NCBI GenBank assembly: GCA_964533945.1
Contig: CAZHPA010000010.1
Coordinates: 1 to 52,666, forward strand
DNA length: 52,666 bases
Direction of reading: 5' to 3'
Source: CAZHPA01 sp964533945
Lineage (GTDB): Bacteria > Bacillota > Clostridia > Lachnospirales > WRBF01
Positions 9,531 to 17,780 of this stretch are shown here, piece by piece. Below the pieces are notes generated by a model that was not told the DNA's origin, made no database searches, and saw only the letters and a program-made list of their open reading frames with translations. The number at the start of each line of letters is the position of its first letter. The stretch's first letter is position 1. A program made the translations under genes and the position numbers.

Positions 9531-10478
9531 TTAGTTTAAATCAATGTTATTTTCTGCAACTTCTGCTTCTGTTAGCTGCATAAATATTTCTTCCAAATTG
9601 CCTTCTTTTTCACGAACGCTTAAAATTGGAATATTTCTAATAACAACTTCTTTAATAAGTTCTGAAAGTTGCTTGTCGTCGCCGTCGAAATAAAATTCAA
9701 CGTCTTCTGTATTCTCAATTATTTCGCTTATAGTTGCTTTTTCTTGCAAAATTCTCATAAGCTTTTCCATATTATCAAGTGGTTTAATTTTAACAATTCT
9801 ATTAGCATTTAATTGCTTTGTAATTTGGTTAACAGTTCCACAAGCAACCATATTACCGCTTTTAATTATGCCAACAACTGTACAAAATTCGGCAAGCTCT
9901 GATAAAATATGGGAACTTATTATAATTGTTTTGCCCAATGTTTTAAGCTGCCTTAAAACTTCTTTCATTTCAACTCTTGCCCGTGGGTCTAACCCTGAAG
10001 CCGGTTCATCTAAAATTAAAACTTGTGGGTCGTGAACTAAGCTTCTAGCCAAGCAGAGGCGTTGCTTCATTCCACGGGAAAGAGAATCTACATATGCATT
10101 CTTCTTATGCGTTAAGTCAACAAGCTCTAAAAGATTATCTATTAAAGCGTTGCGTTCTGAATATGGAATATAATATGTTCCGGCATAAAAATCCATATAT
10201 TCGCTCACTTTTAAATTGTCATAAACACCGAAAAAGTCGGGCATATATCCAATTTTGCTGCTTAGTTGCTTGTGGTCTTTAATAACGTTAACGCCGTCTA
10301 TATAAACATCGCCGCTTGTTGCCGCCAATAATCCTGAAATTATTTTAAGTGTTGTTGTTTTGCCTGCACCGTTTGGACCAATGAAGCCAAAAATCGTTTC
10401 ATCTTCAATAGTTAGGTTTAAATTGTCAACGGCAGTAAATTTGCCATATTTTTTGTGCAGACCTATTACTTCAAGCAT
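9531..10478 (-). CDS. ABC transporter ATP-binding protein (GldA/CcmA type)
   Basis: 315 aa with GAGGGG ahead of the ATG. The Walker A motif GPNGAGKTT is at 34-42, the signature LSRGMKQR at about 133-140, and Walker B LILDEPASGLDP at about 154-164, followed by the switch histidine in SSHILSE. All catalytic residues are present. The C-terminal ~80 residues form the extra domain usual in ABC-2 exporter ATPases. It powers the permease encoded next. The operon context links this exporter to the vWA membrane proteins. Confidence 0.93.
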   Translation of the reverse strand: MLEVIGLHKKYGKFTAVDNLNLTIEDETIFGFIGPNGAGKTTTLKIISGLLAATSGDVYIDGVNVIKDHKQLSSKIGYMPDFFGVYDNLKVSEYMDFYAGTYYIPYSERNALIDNLLELVDLTHKKNAYVDSLSRGMKQRLCLARSLVHDPQVLILDEPASGLDPRARVEMKEVLRQLKTLGKTIIISSHILSELAEFCTVVGIIKSGNMVACGTVNQITKQLNANRIVKIKPLDNMEKLMRILQEKATISEIIENTEDVEFYFDGDDKQLSELIKEVVIRNIPILSVREKEGNLEEIFMQLTEAEVAENNIDLN

Positions 10479-10504
10479 TCAGCAATTCCCCTCTCTATAC
10501 ACTT

Positions 10505-13093
10505 TTATTCTCTAGTGCCTTTAACTGCAATTCGTGGCATACTGGAAAGGTGAGTATCGCTTTTTGTATCAACCCTAACTTTTAATACGCCTTCTTCAGA
10601 AACATAATCCATAGCGTTTTCTTTATATTCTGCTGTTTTCAAGCCTTCCCAAGTTTGGTCTTTGGCATTAAATATTTCTGTTCCAACAGGAACTGAAAAC
10701 GGTTCAAATCTAAAGCTTTCTAAAACCGAACCTTCAAGCATATTGTAGTTGTATTCGATTAAACCGCCATTCATAACGTAAACTTGGCCGCCAGACATAA
10801 TATCAAGCTGTGCATCTGTTACAATTTTTGCAACGCTTATAACGCCATAAGGTAAATCAAATTTTTTAATGCCGCTTAAATCAACAGGAGTTTTTAATTG
10901 AATAACGCTTGTATTTAGCGATGTTGGAATATTTCCATTAACAAGTATATCTCCTTTAATAACTTTATCGGAAGTAAAAGCATATATTTCAACGCTTGAA
11001 CCGCCCGAACCATTTAGTTCGTAAACGTTTGGTGCTGTAAGTTGACCTGATGATGAAGATGAACTGCTGCTTATTGTAGTAACGCCGCCTGATGAATACA
11101 TTACTTTTTGGGCATAATTTGAATTATTCATAACAAAGTTAGACATTACGTTTTGTTTATATTGAATATCGCGTCTTTCGTCTATAGTCATATTTGCAAA
11201 CGGGTCACCCGGCATGCTGTAATCAACAAATACTTGATATATAGAAGAACGCTTATCATAACCTTGGTTAGAATCTAAATCGGGTACAGTTGATTGGCTT
11301 ACTTCAAGCGTTTCGCCTTTTGCAAGTTTAGGATATTTAGTATATAAACTGTTGTATCCAACTATAATATCTTCAAGGTCTAAATTTGTGTTGTTAACAA
11401 TTGTTCCTTTTAAAAGCTTTCCGTCAAAAGTTAAGTTTGCTTTAAGTGTTCCGCCTAAATCGGCAGTTGTGTCTGAACTAAAAAATGAACTATCCCAAAA
11501 AGCCTTTCCGTAATATGTTAGTTTTGGGGGTTCGGAATAAGTTAACTTAACAACATTTTTATCGTTTTGCTGTGAACCACCGTAGTAATAGCGATAATAT
11601 GGAGAAATAGTAATTGGCATGTTATCGCTAAGTTCGATGTTTAAATCCCCTTTACTTGGAGAAAATACGCCTATATTAGAATTAATATTTGCAACACTTA
11701 AATCTTCTTCCATAGTTACAAGCGATAACGTATTTGTAATTGGTTTTTTATACATTCCTCCAAAGCTTAATAAATATATAGAAAAGGTTACTATTATTGC
11801 TATAATTGGAACTATAACAAAACCTTTCTCTCTCATATCTACCTTTTTAAGCAGTATGTATAGAAGTGGACCAATTAATATTGCGTATATAATAATAACA
11901 ACAAAAATTATAACAATTGTACTATTATTTAAAGAAGGCAAATTTCCAACCAAGTATTCATAATCCATATAATAGCTGTAATTGTTGTTTTGACCTTTGT
12001 TAAGTTCCAAATATTCTTTTTCCAAAAAAGAACCTGCTTGATTAAGGGTTTGTATTGTATCTTGTCCTAAATCAAATGCATATACTGTAACTGTTCCAAG
12101 TTCGTTTTTAAATTTAAGTGAAAGCGGAGTTTCTCCTTCTGTAAAATATGGTTCTCCCCCTTCAACAAATAAATCAACAATTGTTACAGGCGTTGGCTCT
12201 TCAATGTCAATAAATTGGTAAGCTTTAAAATCCGGAACGTCTATAGTTTTAATTCCGCTGCTGCTTGCACTAACTAGTTGTTGGTCGATTCCTTTAAAAA
12301 CTTTTTCATAATTAGCGCCTGTTCCAATAAAAAGGTTTCCGCCTGCTTTAACCCAATTAATTAATGCTTCTTTTTGAAGCCCAGAAAGGCGGCTTGTGTC
12401 GAAGTCGTTTATAATTAAAAGATTAAAGTTTTTCAATGCATCTTCCGAAGTTGGAAAATTATTTTCATCTAGTTTAATAAGTCTTTCAGAAAGCTGTGTA
12501 TTCCCGTCCATTGTATATACATTTAATTCAAATTTTCTCATATACGAAACAGAGGAAATGTTTTCTGTTAAAACTCCAACAAAAACAGAAGCAGGGTCGA
12601 AAGCTTTTGCAGTTAATTTTTTAGTTGCAACAACTTTATTATTTTCGTCAACTAATTCAATATCGTAGCTTTTTCTAATTGTTGGCAAGCTTGCTTCCAT
12701 TTCAACTACTTTAGAGCCGCCATTTGGAAGTTCTACAGGGTATGCATAAATATTAAACATAGACATTTGGTTAAATGCATCGGGTATTTCTTCAAATAAG
12801 TTAACTTTAATTTGAAGCTCGCCTTTAAAGTTTTTGCCGCTGTTGTTTGTTAAATGCGCTTTAAAAGGAGTTACACAATTAACTTTATATACTCCCGAAA
12901 ATCCCATTTCACATTCAACTGAAATTCCACTGCTATTGTTAGCTTCTGTTTCAGATTCAGAAGCTTGTTTAGAAGTTTGTTCCGAAGCTTGAGTTATTGC
13001 AGGGGCAACAAAAGGCAAAATAATACCTAAAACCATAACTAAAACAATTAAAAACGCCAAAGCTGCTGCTAAAGTTCGTTTTCTTTTTTTCAT
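10505..13093 (-). CDS. Large membrane protein with GATase-like and extracytoplasmic domains, unknown
   Basis: 862 aa, ATG preceded by AAGGAG. A signal anchor covers about 8-32. A beta-rich region follows, and around 200-270 there is a GATase1-like stretch (LLIINDF, then NWVKAGGNLFIGTG). Two transmembrane helices near 395-460 flank a short charged loop. The remaining ~400 residues are extracytoplasmic and include a run of nine serines. It is the first gene of the vWA/ABC operon, 27 bases ahead of the ATPase. The combination of GATase-like fold and membrane anchoring recurs in uncharacterised exporter clusters, but its function is unknown. Confidence 0.75.
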   Translation of the reverse strand: MKKRKRTLAAALAFLIVLVMVLGIILPFVAPAITQASEQTSKQASESETEANNSSGISVECEMGFSGVYKVNCVTPFKAHLTNNSGKNFKGELQIKVNLFEEIPDAFNQMSMFNIYAYPVELPNGGSKVVEMEASLPTIRKSYDIELVDENNKVVATKKLTAKAFDPASVFVGVLTENISSVSYMRKFELNVYTMDGNTQLSERLIKLDENNFPTSEDALKNFNLLIINDFDTSRLSGLQKEALINWVKAGGNLFIGTGANYEKVFKGIDQQLVSASSSGIKTIDVPDFKAYQFIDIEEPTPVTIVDLFVEGGEPYFTEGETPLSLKFKNELGTVTVYAFDLGQDTIQTLNQAGSFLEKEYLELNKGQNNNYSYYMDYEYLVGNLPSLNNSTIVIIFVVIIIYAILIGPLLYILLKKVDMREKGFVIVPIIAIIVTFSIYLLSFGGMYKKPITNTLSLVTMEEDLSVANINSNIGVFSPSKGDLNIELSDNMPITISPYYRYYYGGSQQNDKNVVKLTYSEPPKLTYYGKAFWDSSFFSSDTTADLGGTLKANLTFDGKLLKGTIVNNTNLDLEDIIVGYNSLYTKYPKLAKGETLEVSQSTVPDLDSNQGYDKRSSIYQVFVDYSMPGDPFANMTIDERRDIQYKQNVMSNFVMNNSNYAQKVMYSSGGVTTISSSSSSSSGQLTAPNVYELNGSGGSSVEIYAFTSDKVIKGDILVNGNIPTSLNTSVIQLKTPVDLSGIKKFDLPYGVISVAKIVTDAQLDIMSGGQVYVMNGGLIEYNYNMLEGSVLESFRFEPFSVPVGTEIFNAKDQTWEGLKTAEYKENAMDYVSEEGVLKVRVDTKSDTHLSSMPRIAVKGTRE

Positions 13094-13163
13094 TAAAAAC
13101 TCTCCTTATAAATTTTATAGGCTATATTATTTTAACACAATATAATGAATTTTTAAACCCTCC

Positions 13164-13192
13164 TTTTAAAACGCATATATTTGGTGTATAAT
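13164..13192 (+). promoter_or_regulatory. Possible promoter for the 13244 gene
   Basis: A perfect -10 TATAAT lies at 13187-13192, and a weak -35 TTTTAA lies 17 bases upstream. It sits 51 bases before the start codon of the divergent plus-strand gene. The -35 is poor, so this is tentative. Confidence 0.35.
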
Positions 13193-13243
13193 TGCAAAGG
13201 CAGGTAATGTTTTTAACATAAACGAGCAGGAAAGGGTAATTGT

Positions 13244-13885
13244 ATGCTTAACTATTCCATAATAGTAATGACGATAGCATTTATAATTTGGTTGCAAGTT
13301 AGAATAAAAGAAGGCGGCAAGCATTATAAAAAAGATTTTGAAAGCTTTTTTGATAAAGAAAGAGAGGCGAATGTTTCAAGAATAAAAGAAATACCGCAAA
13401 AATACTTTGTTGAAGTTAATGTAAAAAGTTTGCCGTTTAGGCAATATGCAAATGATGAAACGTATTTAAAAGTTGCTGCAAGGCAAGATAAAGTTAAAAA
13501 GCTAATTAACAACAAAATGATTAAATTTGAAAAACCTATGTCTAACCGCGAAATAAAGCTTGAATTTGGAATTGCAAACCTTGAATACGTTACAACATAT
13601 GAAGAAAATTTTCATAAATTTCAGCGTGCGCTTTTGGAGTGGGCAGAACAGCTAATTTTTTTGGAAGAATATGAAGATGCAAAAGTTATTTTACTTTTAA
13701 TAATTAACTTAGGAACGGACATTAGCAAAAACTATATACTGCTTACAGACGTATATTTAAAGCAAAAGGACAAAAAAGGAATTAATGAACTTATAGAAAA
13801 CGTTAAAAATAACAAAATTTTTGAAAACAATGAAATAATTAGGAATAAAATTTTATCTTATATACTTAGTAATGAAAGTATATAA
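13244..13885 (+). CDS. Small membrane-anchored protein, unknown
   Basis: 213 aa with AGGAAAGGG upstream of ATG. One N-terminal helix (about 3-18) is followed by a Lys/Glu-rich, helix-rich soluble part. The last ~100 residues (LLEWAEQLIFLEEYEDAKVI onward) resemble tetratricopeptide-like helical hairpins. I do not recognise the family. It lies 35 bases ahead of the GT4 gene and is probably cotranscribed with it and ung. Confidence 0.7.
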   Translation: MLNYSIIVMTIAFIIWLQVRIKEGGKHYKKDFESFFDKEREANVSRIKEIPQKYFVEVNVKSLPFRQYANDETYLKVAARQDKVKKLINNKMIKFEKPMSNREIKLEFGIANLEYVTTYEENFHKFQRALLEWAEQLIFLEEYEDAKVILLLIINLGTDISKNYILLTDVYLKQKDKKGINELIENVKNNKIFENNEIIRNKILSYILSNESI

Positions 13886-13920
13886 AAAGGTTTATTCTCT
13901 AAACGGAGGTTTCAAACATA

Positions 13921-15129
13921 ATGAATATTGCAATTTTCACAGACACATATTATCCACAAATTAACGGTGTTGTAACATCTATTCGCACATTGGAGCGAGA
14001 GCTTAATAAATTGGGGCATAAAGTTTATATTTTTACAGTTGCAGACCCAAATGCAAAGCGTCCGCTTCCACGTGTTTTCAGGCTACCCAGTATGCCATTT
14101 TTCTTTTCGCCGGCGCATAGGCTTGCAATGTTGTATTCCCCAAAACTGTTATTTAAAATTAAAAAGCTAAATCTTGACATAATTCACACACAAACTGAAT
14201 TTCCGCTTGGCATATTTGGAAAAGTTGTTTCTGAATTTTATAAAATACCAATGGTGCATACGTATCACACAATGTATGAAGACTATGTTCATTACTTGGC
14301 AAATGGACATTTGTTAACGGCAAACGGCGCAAAGAAATACAGCCGATTTTTTTGTAACAGAGCTAAAGTTGTTATTGCACCTGTAGAAAAAACTAAAGAA
14401 AAGCTTATAGAATACGGCGTTATTAGACCTATAGAAGTTGTGCCTACAGGCATAAACTTTGAACCATTTAGTAGGCAAAATTTTTCTAAAGAAGAAATAG
14501 ACATTACAAAAAAAGAACTTGGCTTGCTGCCAACAGATAAAGTTATAGTTTCTGTTGGTAGAGTTGCAAAAGAAAAAAGCATTGATGTTTTAATAGAACA
14601 AATGCCAAAATTAGTTGAAAAGTTACCCGAAGTTAAATTGGTTATAGTTGGAGATGGGCCTGTTTTAAAAAATTTGCAAGAGCTTGCAAAGCAACTTGGA
14701 GTTGAAAGTTGTGTAATATTTGCAGGTTCTAAACCTTGGGATACAATAGGAAAATATTATCAAATAGGTGATGTTTTTGCAACAGCTTCAACTACAGAAA
14801 CACAAGGGTTAACATATATGGAAGCTATGGCGGCTAAAGTTCCCGTTGTTGCAAAAAAAGATAAAAGCATAGAAGGAATAGTTATTAATGGGGAAACAGG
14901 ATTTTATTTTGAAAAAGACAGCGAAGCCGCTGATGTTTTGTATTACGTTTTAACAAATGAAAAATTAGCACATAGCGTTGCCGAAAAAGGTTACGATAGT
15001 ATACAATATATTTCTGCAGTAAATTTTGGGAAAAACTTAGAAGCAATATATTTAAAAGTTTTAAGTGAAAACGCTGCAAAAGGAGAAAATACTAAGGGGG
15101 CTTTAAACAATGGTAGTAATAGGGAATGA
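13921..15129 (+). CDS. GT4 glycosyltransferase, likely diacylglycerol glucosyltransferase type
   Basis: 402 aa with CGGAGG upstream. It has the two-Rossmann GT-B layout: an N-terminal FTDTYYPQINGVV glycine loop, and a C-terminal nucleotide-sugar site with GDGP at about 244-247 and the retaining EX7E motif at E293 and E301. The N-terminal sequence resembles the 1,2-diacylglycerol 3-glucosyltransferases of Firmicutes, which make glycolipid anchors at the inner membrane face. Specificity cannot be proven from sequence, and a mannosyltransferase is possible. Its 3' end overlaps ung by 20 bases. Confidence 0.85.
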   Translation: MNIAIFTDTYYPQINGVVTSIRTLERELNKLGHKVYIFTVADPNAKRPLPRVFRLPSMPFFFSPAHRLAMLYSPKLLFKIKKLNLDIIHTQTEFPLGIFGKVVSEFYKIPMVHTYHTMYEDYVHYLANGHLLTANGAKKYSRFFCNRAKVVIAPVEKTKEKLIEYGVIRPIEVVPTGINFEPFSRQNFSKEEIDITKKELGLLPTDKVIVSVGRVAKEKSIDVLIEQMPKLVEKLPEVKLVIVGDGPVLKNLQELAKQLGVESCVIFAGSKPWDTIGKYYQIGDVFATASTTETQGLTYMEAMAAKVPVVAKKDKSIEGIVINGETGFYFEKDSEAADVLYYVLTNEKLAHSVAEKGYDSIQYISAVNFGKNLEAIYLKVLSENAAKGENTKGALNNGSNRE

Positions 15130-15772
15130 TTGGGACGTTTTGCTTAAAGAAGAATTTGAAAAAGACTACTACATAAAGCTTAGAAGTTTTTTAGCGGAAG
15201 AATATAAAACTAAAACAATATATCCTAATATGTATGATATTTTTAACGCTTTAAAGTATACATCATATGAAAATACAAAAGTTGTTATTTTGGGGCAAGA
15301 CCCATATCATGGAGCAAATCAAGCGCATGGGCTTTGCTTTTCTGTGCAAGATGGTGTTAAAAAGCCTCCGTCTTTAAATAATATTTTTAAGGAAATACAA
15401 CAAGACTTAAATATAACTCCTCCAACAAGCGGCAACTTGACGCATTGGACAGAGCAAGGCGTTTTACTTTTAAATACTGTTTTAACGGTTAGGGCGGGAG
15501 AAGCCGGAAGCCATAGAGGAAAAGGTTGGGAAATATTTACAGATAAAATTATTTCTCTTTTAAATGAGCATGAAACCCCCTTAATCTTCTTGCTATGGGG
15601 AAATGACGCACGTTCTAAAGTTAAGCTTTTAACTAATAGCAAACACATTATTTTAACAGCCGTTCACCCAAGTCCTCTTTCAGCGCATAGCGGATTTTTT
15701 GGCTGTGGGCATTTTTCAAAAACCAATGAGCATTTAATTAATTTAGGGCTTTCCCCTATAGTTTGGGGTTAA
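15110..15772 (+). CDS. ung: Uracil-DNA glycosylase
   Basis: 220 aa, the normal size for family 1. The water-activating loop GQDPYH is at 62-67 with the catalytic Asp64, and the DNA-intercalation loop HPSPLS is at 186-191. It removes uracil from DNA as the first step of base excision repair. The start codon has AAGGGGG 9 bases upstream and lies inside the end of the glycosyltransferase gene in another frame, so the two are probably cotranslated. Confidence 0.97.
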   Translation: MVVIGNDWDVLLKEEFEKDYYIKLRSFLAEEYKTKTIYPNMYDIFNALKYTSYENTKVVILGQDPYHGANQAHGLCFSVQDGVKKPPSLNNIFKEIQQDLNITPPTSGNLTHWTEQGVLLLNTVLTVRAGEAGSHRGKGWEIFTDKIISLLNEHETPLIFLLWGNDARSKVKLLTNSKHIILTAVHPSPLSAHSGFFGCGHFSKTNEHLINLGLSPIVWG

Positions 15773-15776
15773 CTAA

Positions 15777-15805
15777 AAAAGGCACGCCGTTAGACGTGTC
15801 CTTTT
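15777..15805. terminator. Bidirectional terminator between ung and the HD-GYP gene
   Basis: The arms AAAAGGCACG and CGTGTCCTTTT pair with one bulged base around an 8-base loop, followed by a T-rich run on the plus strand. The A-run on the plus strand gives a T-run on the minus strand, so it can serve both convergent genes. Confidence 0.85.
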
Positions 15806-15828
15806 ATTTTATAATTTATATTTATTTT

Positions 15829-16848
15829 CTAACTAAGCGTTTCTTCTATAAATAAAGTTTTTGTTGTAGTTAAGTCGAATAAAATACAATCTTCTCTTTT
15901 AGGCATACTAAGCCTTACCATAGGGCGTGAAGGTATTACAGTTTGCCCTACAACAACGGCGTTATAGCCGTTTGATAAAAGAACCGATGCCCCTATAGGA
16001 TATATAGCTATTGATTTATTAAAATGTTTAATAATTTCTTCATCTATTTTTGAACTTGCTAAAGAATTTATGTATTCGTAAGCTTGATGCTCCTTAATTT
16101 TCTTCCTTTTGCCATATCCATGAACTAAACTGTCATATAAATCAGCAACTGCAATTATTTTAGCTCCTAAAAATATTTTTTCATCTTTAAGTCTTTGTGG
16201 AAAACCGCTTCCATCAATGCGTTCATGGTGCATAAGGCAACTAATATATGTTCTGCTTGTAATTCGTTGGTTTATTTTTAAGTATTTATAAACTTCTTCC
16301 GAATGTTTTGTATTAGATTCGTCGTCGTCCATAGATTCTAAAAACATATCATGCAAAAGCCCTGCCAACACAAAGTCTTTAGTTGCATTACTTGAACTTA
16401 AATATTCCGCAAAATAACTTGAACACACTGCAGCAACAATAGTTGCAACGTTAACAGCGTGGTGACAGCGTTCGTCTTTAACGGCGAACATATTTGTAAT
16501 ATTAATTGGTTCTTTAATTGTAAGCCCAATATCTTCTGAAATTTCTTTGGTTGTTTTCATAAGTGCAGCTTCATTTATAGGTTTTTTAGTTCCAAGGCAA
16601 TTAAAAACGCCGGTCATTGCACTTAATGCAAAAGCTTTTGTTTCTTCTTTTAATGCCGGTTTAATAACAACATCTTCAAAAAATTCATCTTCAACATATA
16701 ATGAATGAACACCTAAAGTTTTTAGCCTATTTATATAATTCTCTGTAATAACGGCGTTAGCTGGCAACAAAACAGCGCCATCTTGAGTAAAAATTGAAAG
16801 CCCAAGCTTTTCGTTTGGTTTTAAATTATTTATGCCAATAAGCCTCAT
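15829..16848 (-). CDS. HD-GYP domain protein (c-di-GMP phosphodiesterase type)
   Basis: 339 aa from ATG at 16848 with AAGGAG 11 bases upstream; the open frame also has a TTG at 16857. The N-terminal ~110 residues are a DUF3391-like region. The HD domain has HD at about 166-167 and HHExxDGSGFP at about 207-217, so the GYP motif reads GFP. The usual HDIGK reads HDMFLE here, so the lysine is absent. The family hydrolyses cyclic di-GMP with a di- or trimetal site. Most metal ligands look present, but the variant motifs leave activity uncertain. It follows secF across a stem-loop. Confidence 0.8.
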   Translation of the reverse strand: MRLIGINNLKPNEKLGLSIFTQDGAVLLPANAVITENYINRLKTLGVHSLYVEDEFFEDVVIKPALKEETKAFALSAMTGVFNCLGTKKPINEAALMKTTKEISEDIGLTIKEPINITNMFAVKDERCHHAVNVATIVAAVCSSYFAEYLSSSNATKDFVLAGLLHDMFLESMDDDESNTKHSEEVYKYLKINQRITSRTYISCLMHHERIDGSGFPQRLKDEKIFLGAKIIAVADLYDSLVHGYGKRKKIKEHQAYEYINSLASSKIDEEIIKHFNKSIAIYPIGASVLLSNGYNAVVVGQTVIPSRPMVRLSMPKREDCILFDLTTTKTLFIEETLS

Positions 16849-16871
16849 AACAAACAATTCTCCTTAAAGTA

Positions 16872-16905
16872 TACCCCCGTTCAATTAAGTAAAAGAACGA
16901 GGGTA
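16872..16905. terminator. Stem-loop between secF and the HD-GYP gene
   Basis: Arms TACCCCCGTTC and GAACGAGGGTA form an 11-base-pair stem with one G-U pair and a 12-base loop. The plus strand has a T-rich tail (antisense direction). The minus strand lacks a clear U-run, so in the direction of secF it may only attenuate. Confidence 0.5.
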
Positions 16906-16910
16906 AATAT

Positions 16911-17780
16911 TTATTTTTTTTCTGTTAAAACAAACCAGAAAGAGCCAGCAAGACAAACAGAGGAATATGTCCCGCAAACAATACCTATAATTATTGGCAA
17001 TGTAAAGTCTTTTATTGAAGTAACGCCTAATACATATAGGCAAGTAATTGTTAAAAGTGTTGTTAATGATGTATATACAGAACGGCGAAGTGTTTGAGAA
17101 ACACTTACATCTATAATAGCTGCGTTTCCTTCTTTGCGTAAAAGGCGCTTATTTTCACGCACCCTATCAAAAACAACGATTGTTGCATTAATAGAATAAC
17201 CCAAAACTGTTAAAATAGCAGCTATAAACGCTGTATTAACCGGTATACGTAAAATTGCATATGCTGCCAAGACAATTAAAGCATCGTGTACTAAAGCTAT
17301 AATTGCGCTTGTTCCAGCTTTAAAATCTTTGAATCTAATGGTTATATAAATTAAAATTGCAGCGCAAGCAAGCGTAAACGCTAATATTGCAGAGCGTTGC
17401 ATTTCGGTGCTAACTGTTGGGCTAACATCTTCCATTCCAAGCAATATGCCTTGCCCATATTTTTCTTCAAGCGCACTAATAAGTTTAATTCTTGAATCTT
17501 GGTCAACATTTTTAATTTTAATGTTAACTTCATTAGTTCCAACTATTCTTTGTATTTGAGAGCTTGTTAACCCTGTTGTTTCTGAAATAATTGCTGCTAT
17601 ATCACTATTATTAAAATCTGTGCCTAAATTTAATTGGATAGCTGTGCCGCCGGAAAATTCAACGTCGAAATTAAAGCCGTCTTTTCCTGATGCATAGTTT
17701 GCAATCATAAAGCCTATTCCAATTAAAATGATAGCAGCAGAAATTATGAAAAACTTTTTTCTGTTTTCTATTATTTTCAT
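16911..17780 (-). CDS. secF: Protein translocase subunit SecF
   Basis: 289 aa with six predicted transmembrane helices and the first periplasmic-type loop between helices 1 and 2. The conserved DVEFSGGTAIQL and later GYSINATIVVFDRVREN motifs are clear. SecF forms a complex with SecD that uses the proton gradient to complete protein export. Its ATG overlaps the secD stop by four bases, so translation is coupled. Confidence 0.96.
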   Translation of the reverse strand: MKIIENRKKFFIISAAIILIGIGFMIANYASGKDGFNFDVEFSGGTAIQLNLGTDFNNSDIAAIISETTGLTSSQIQRIVGTNEVNIKIKNVDQDSRIKLISALEEKYGQGILLGMEDVSPTVSTEMQRSAILAFTLACAAILIYITIRFKDFKAGTSAIIALVHDALIVLAAYAILRIPVNTAFIAAILTVLGYSINATIVVFDRVRENKRLLRKEGNAAIIDVSVSQTLRRSVYTSLTTLLTITCLYVLGVTSIKDFTLPIIIGIVCGTYSSVCLAGSFWFVLTEKK

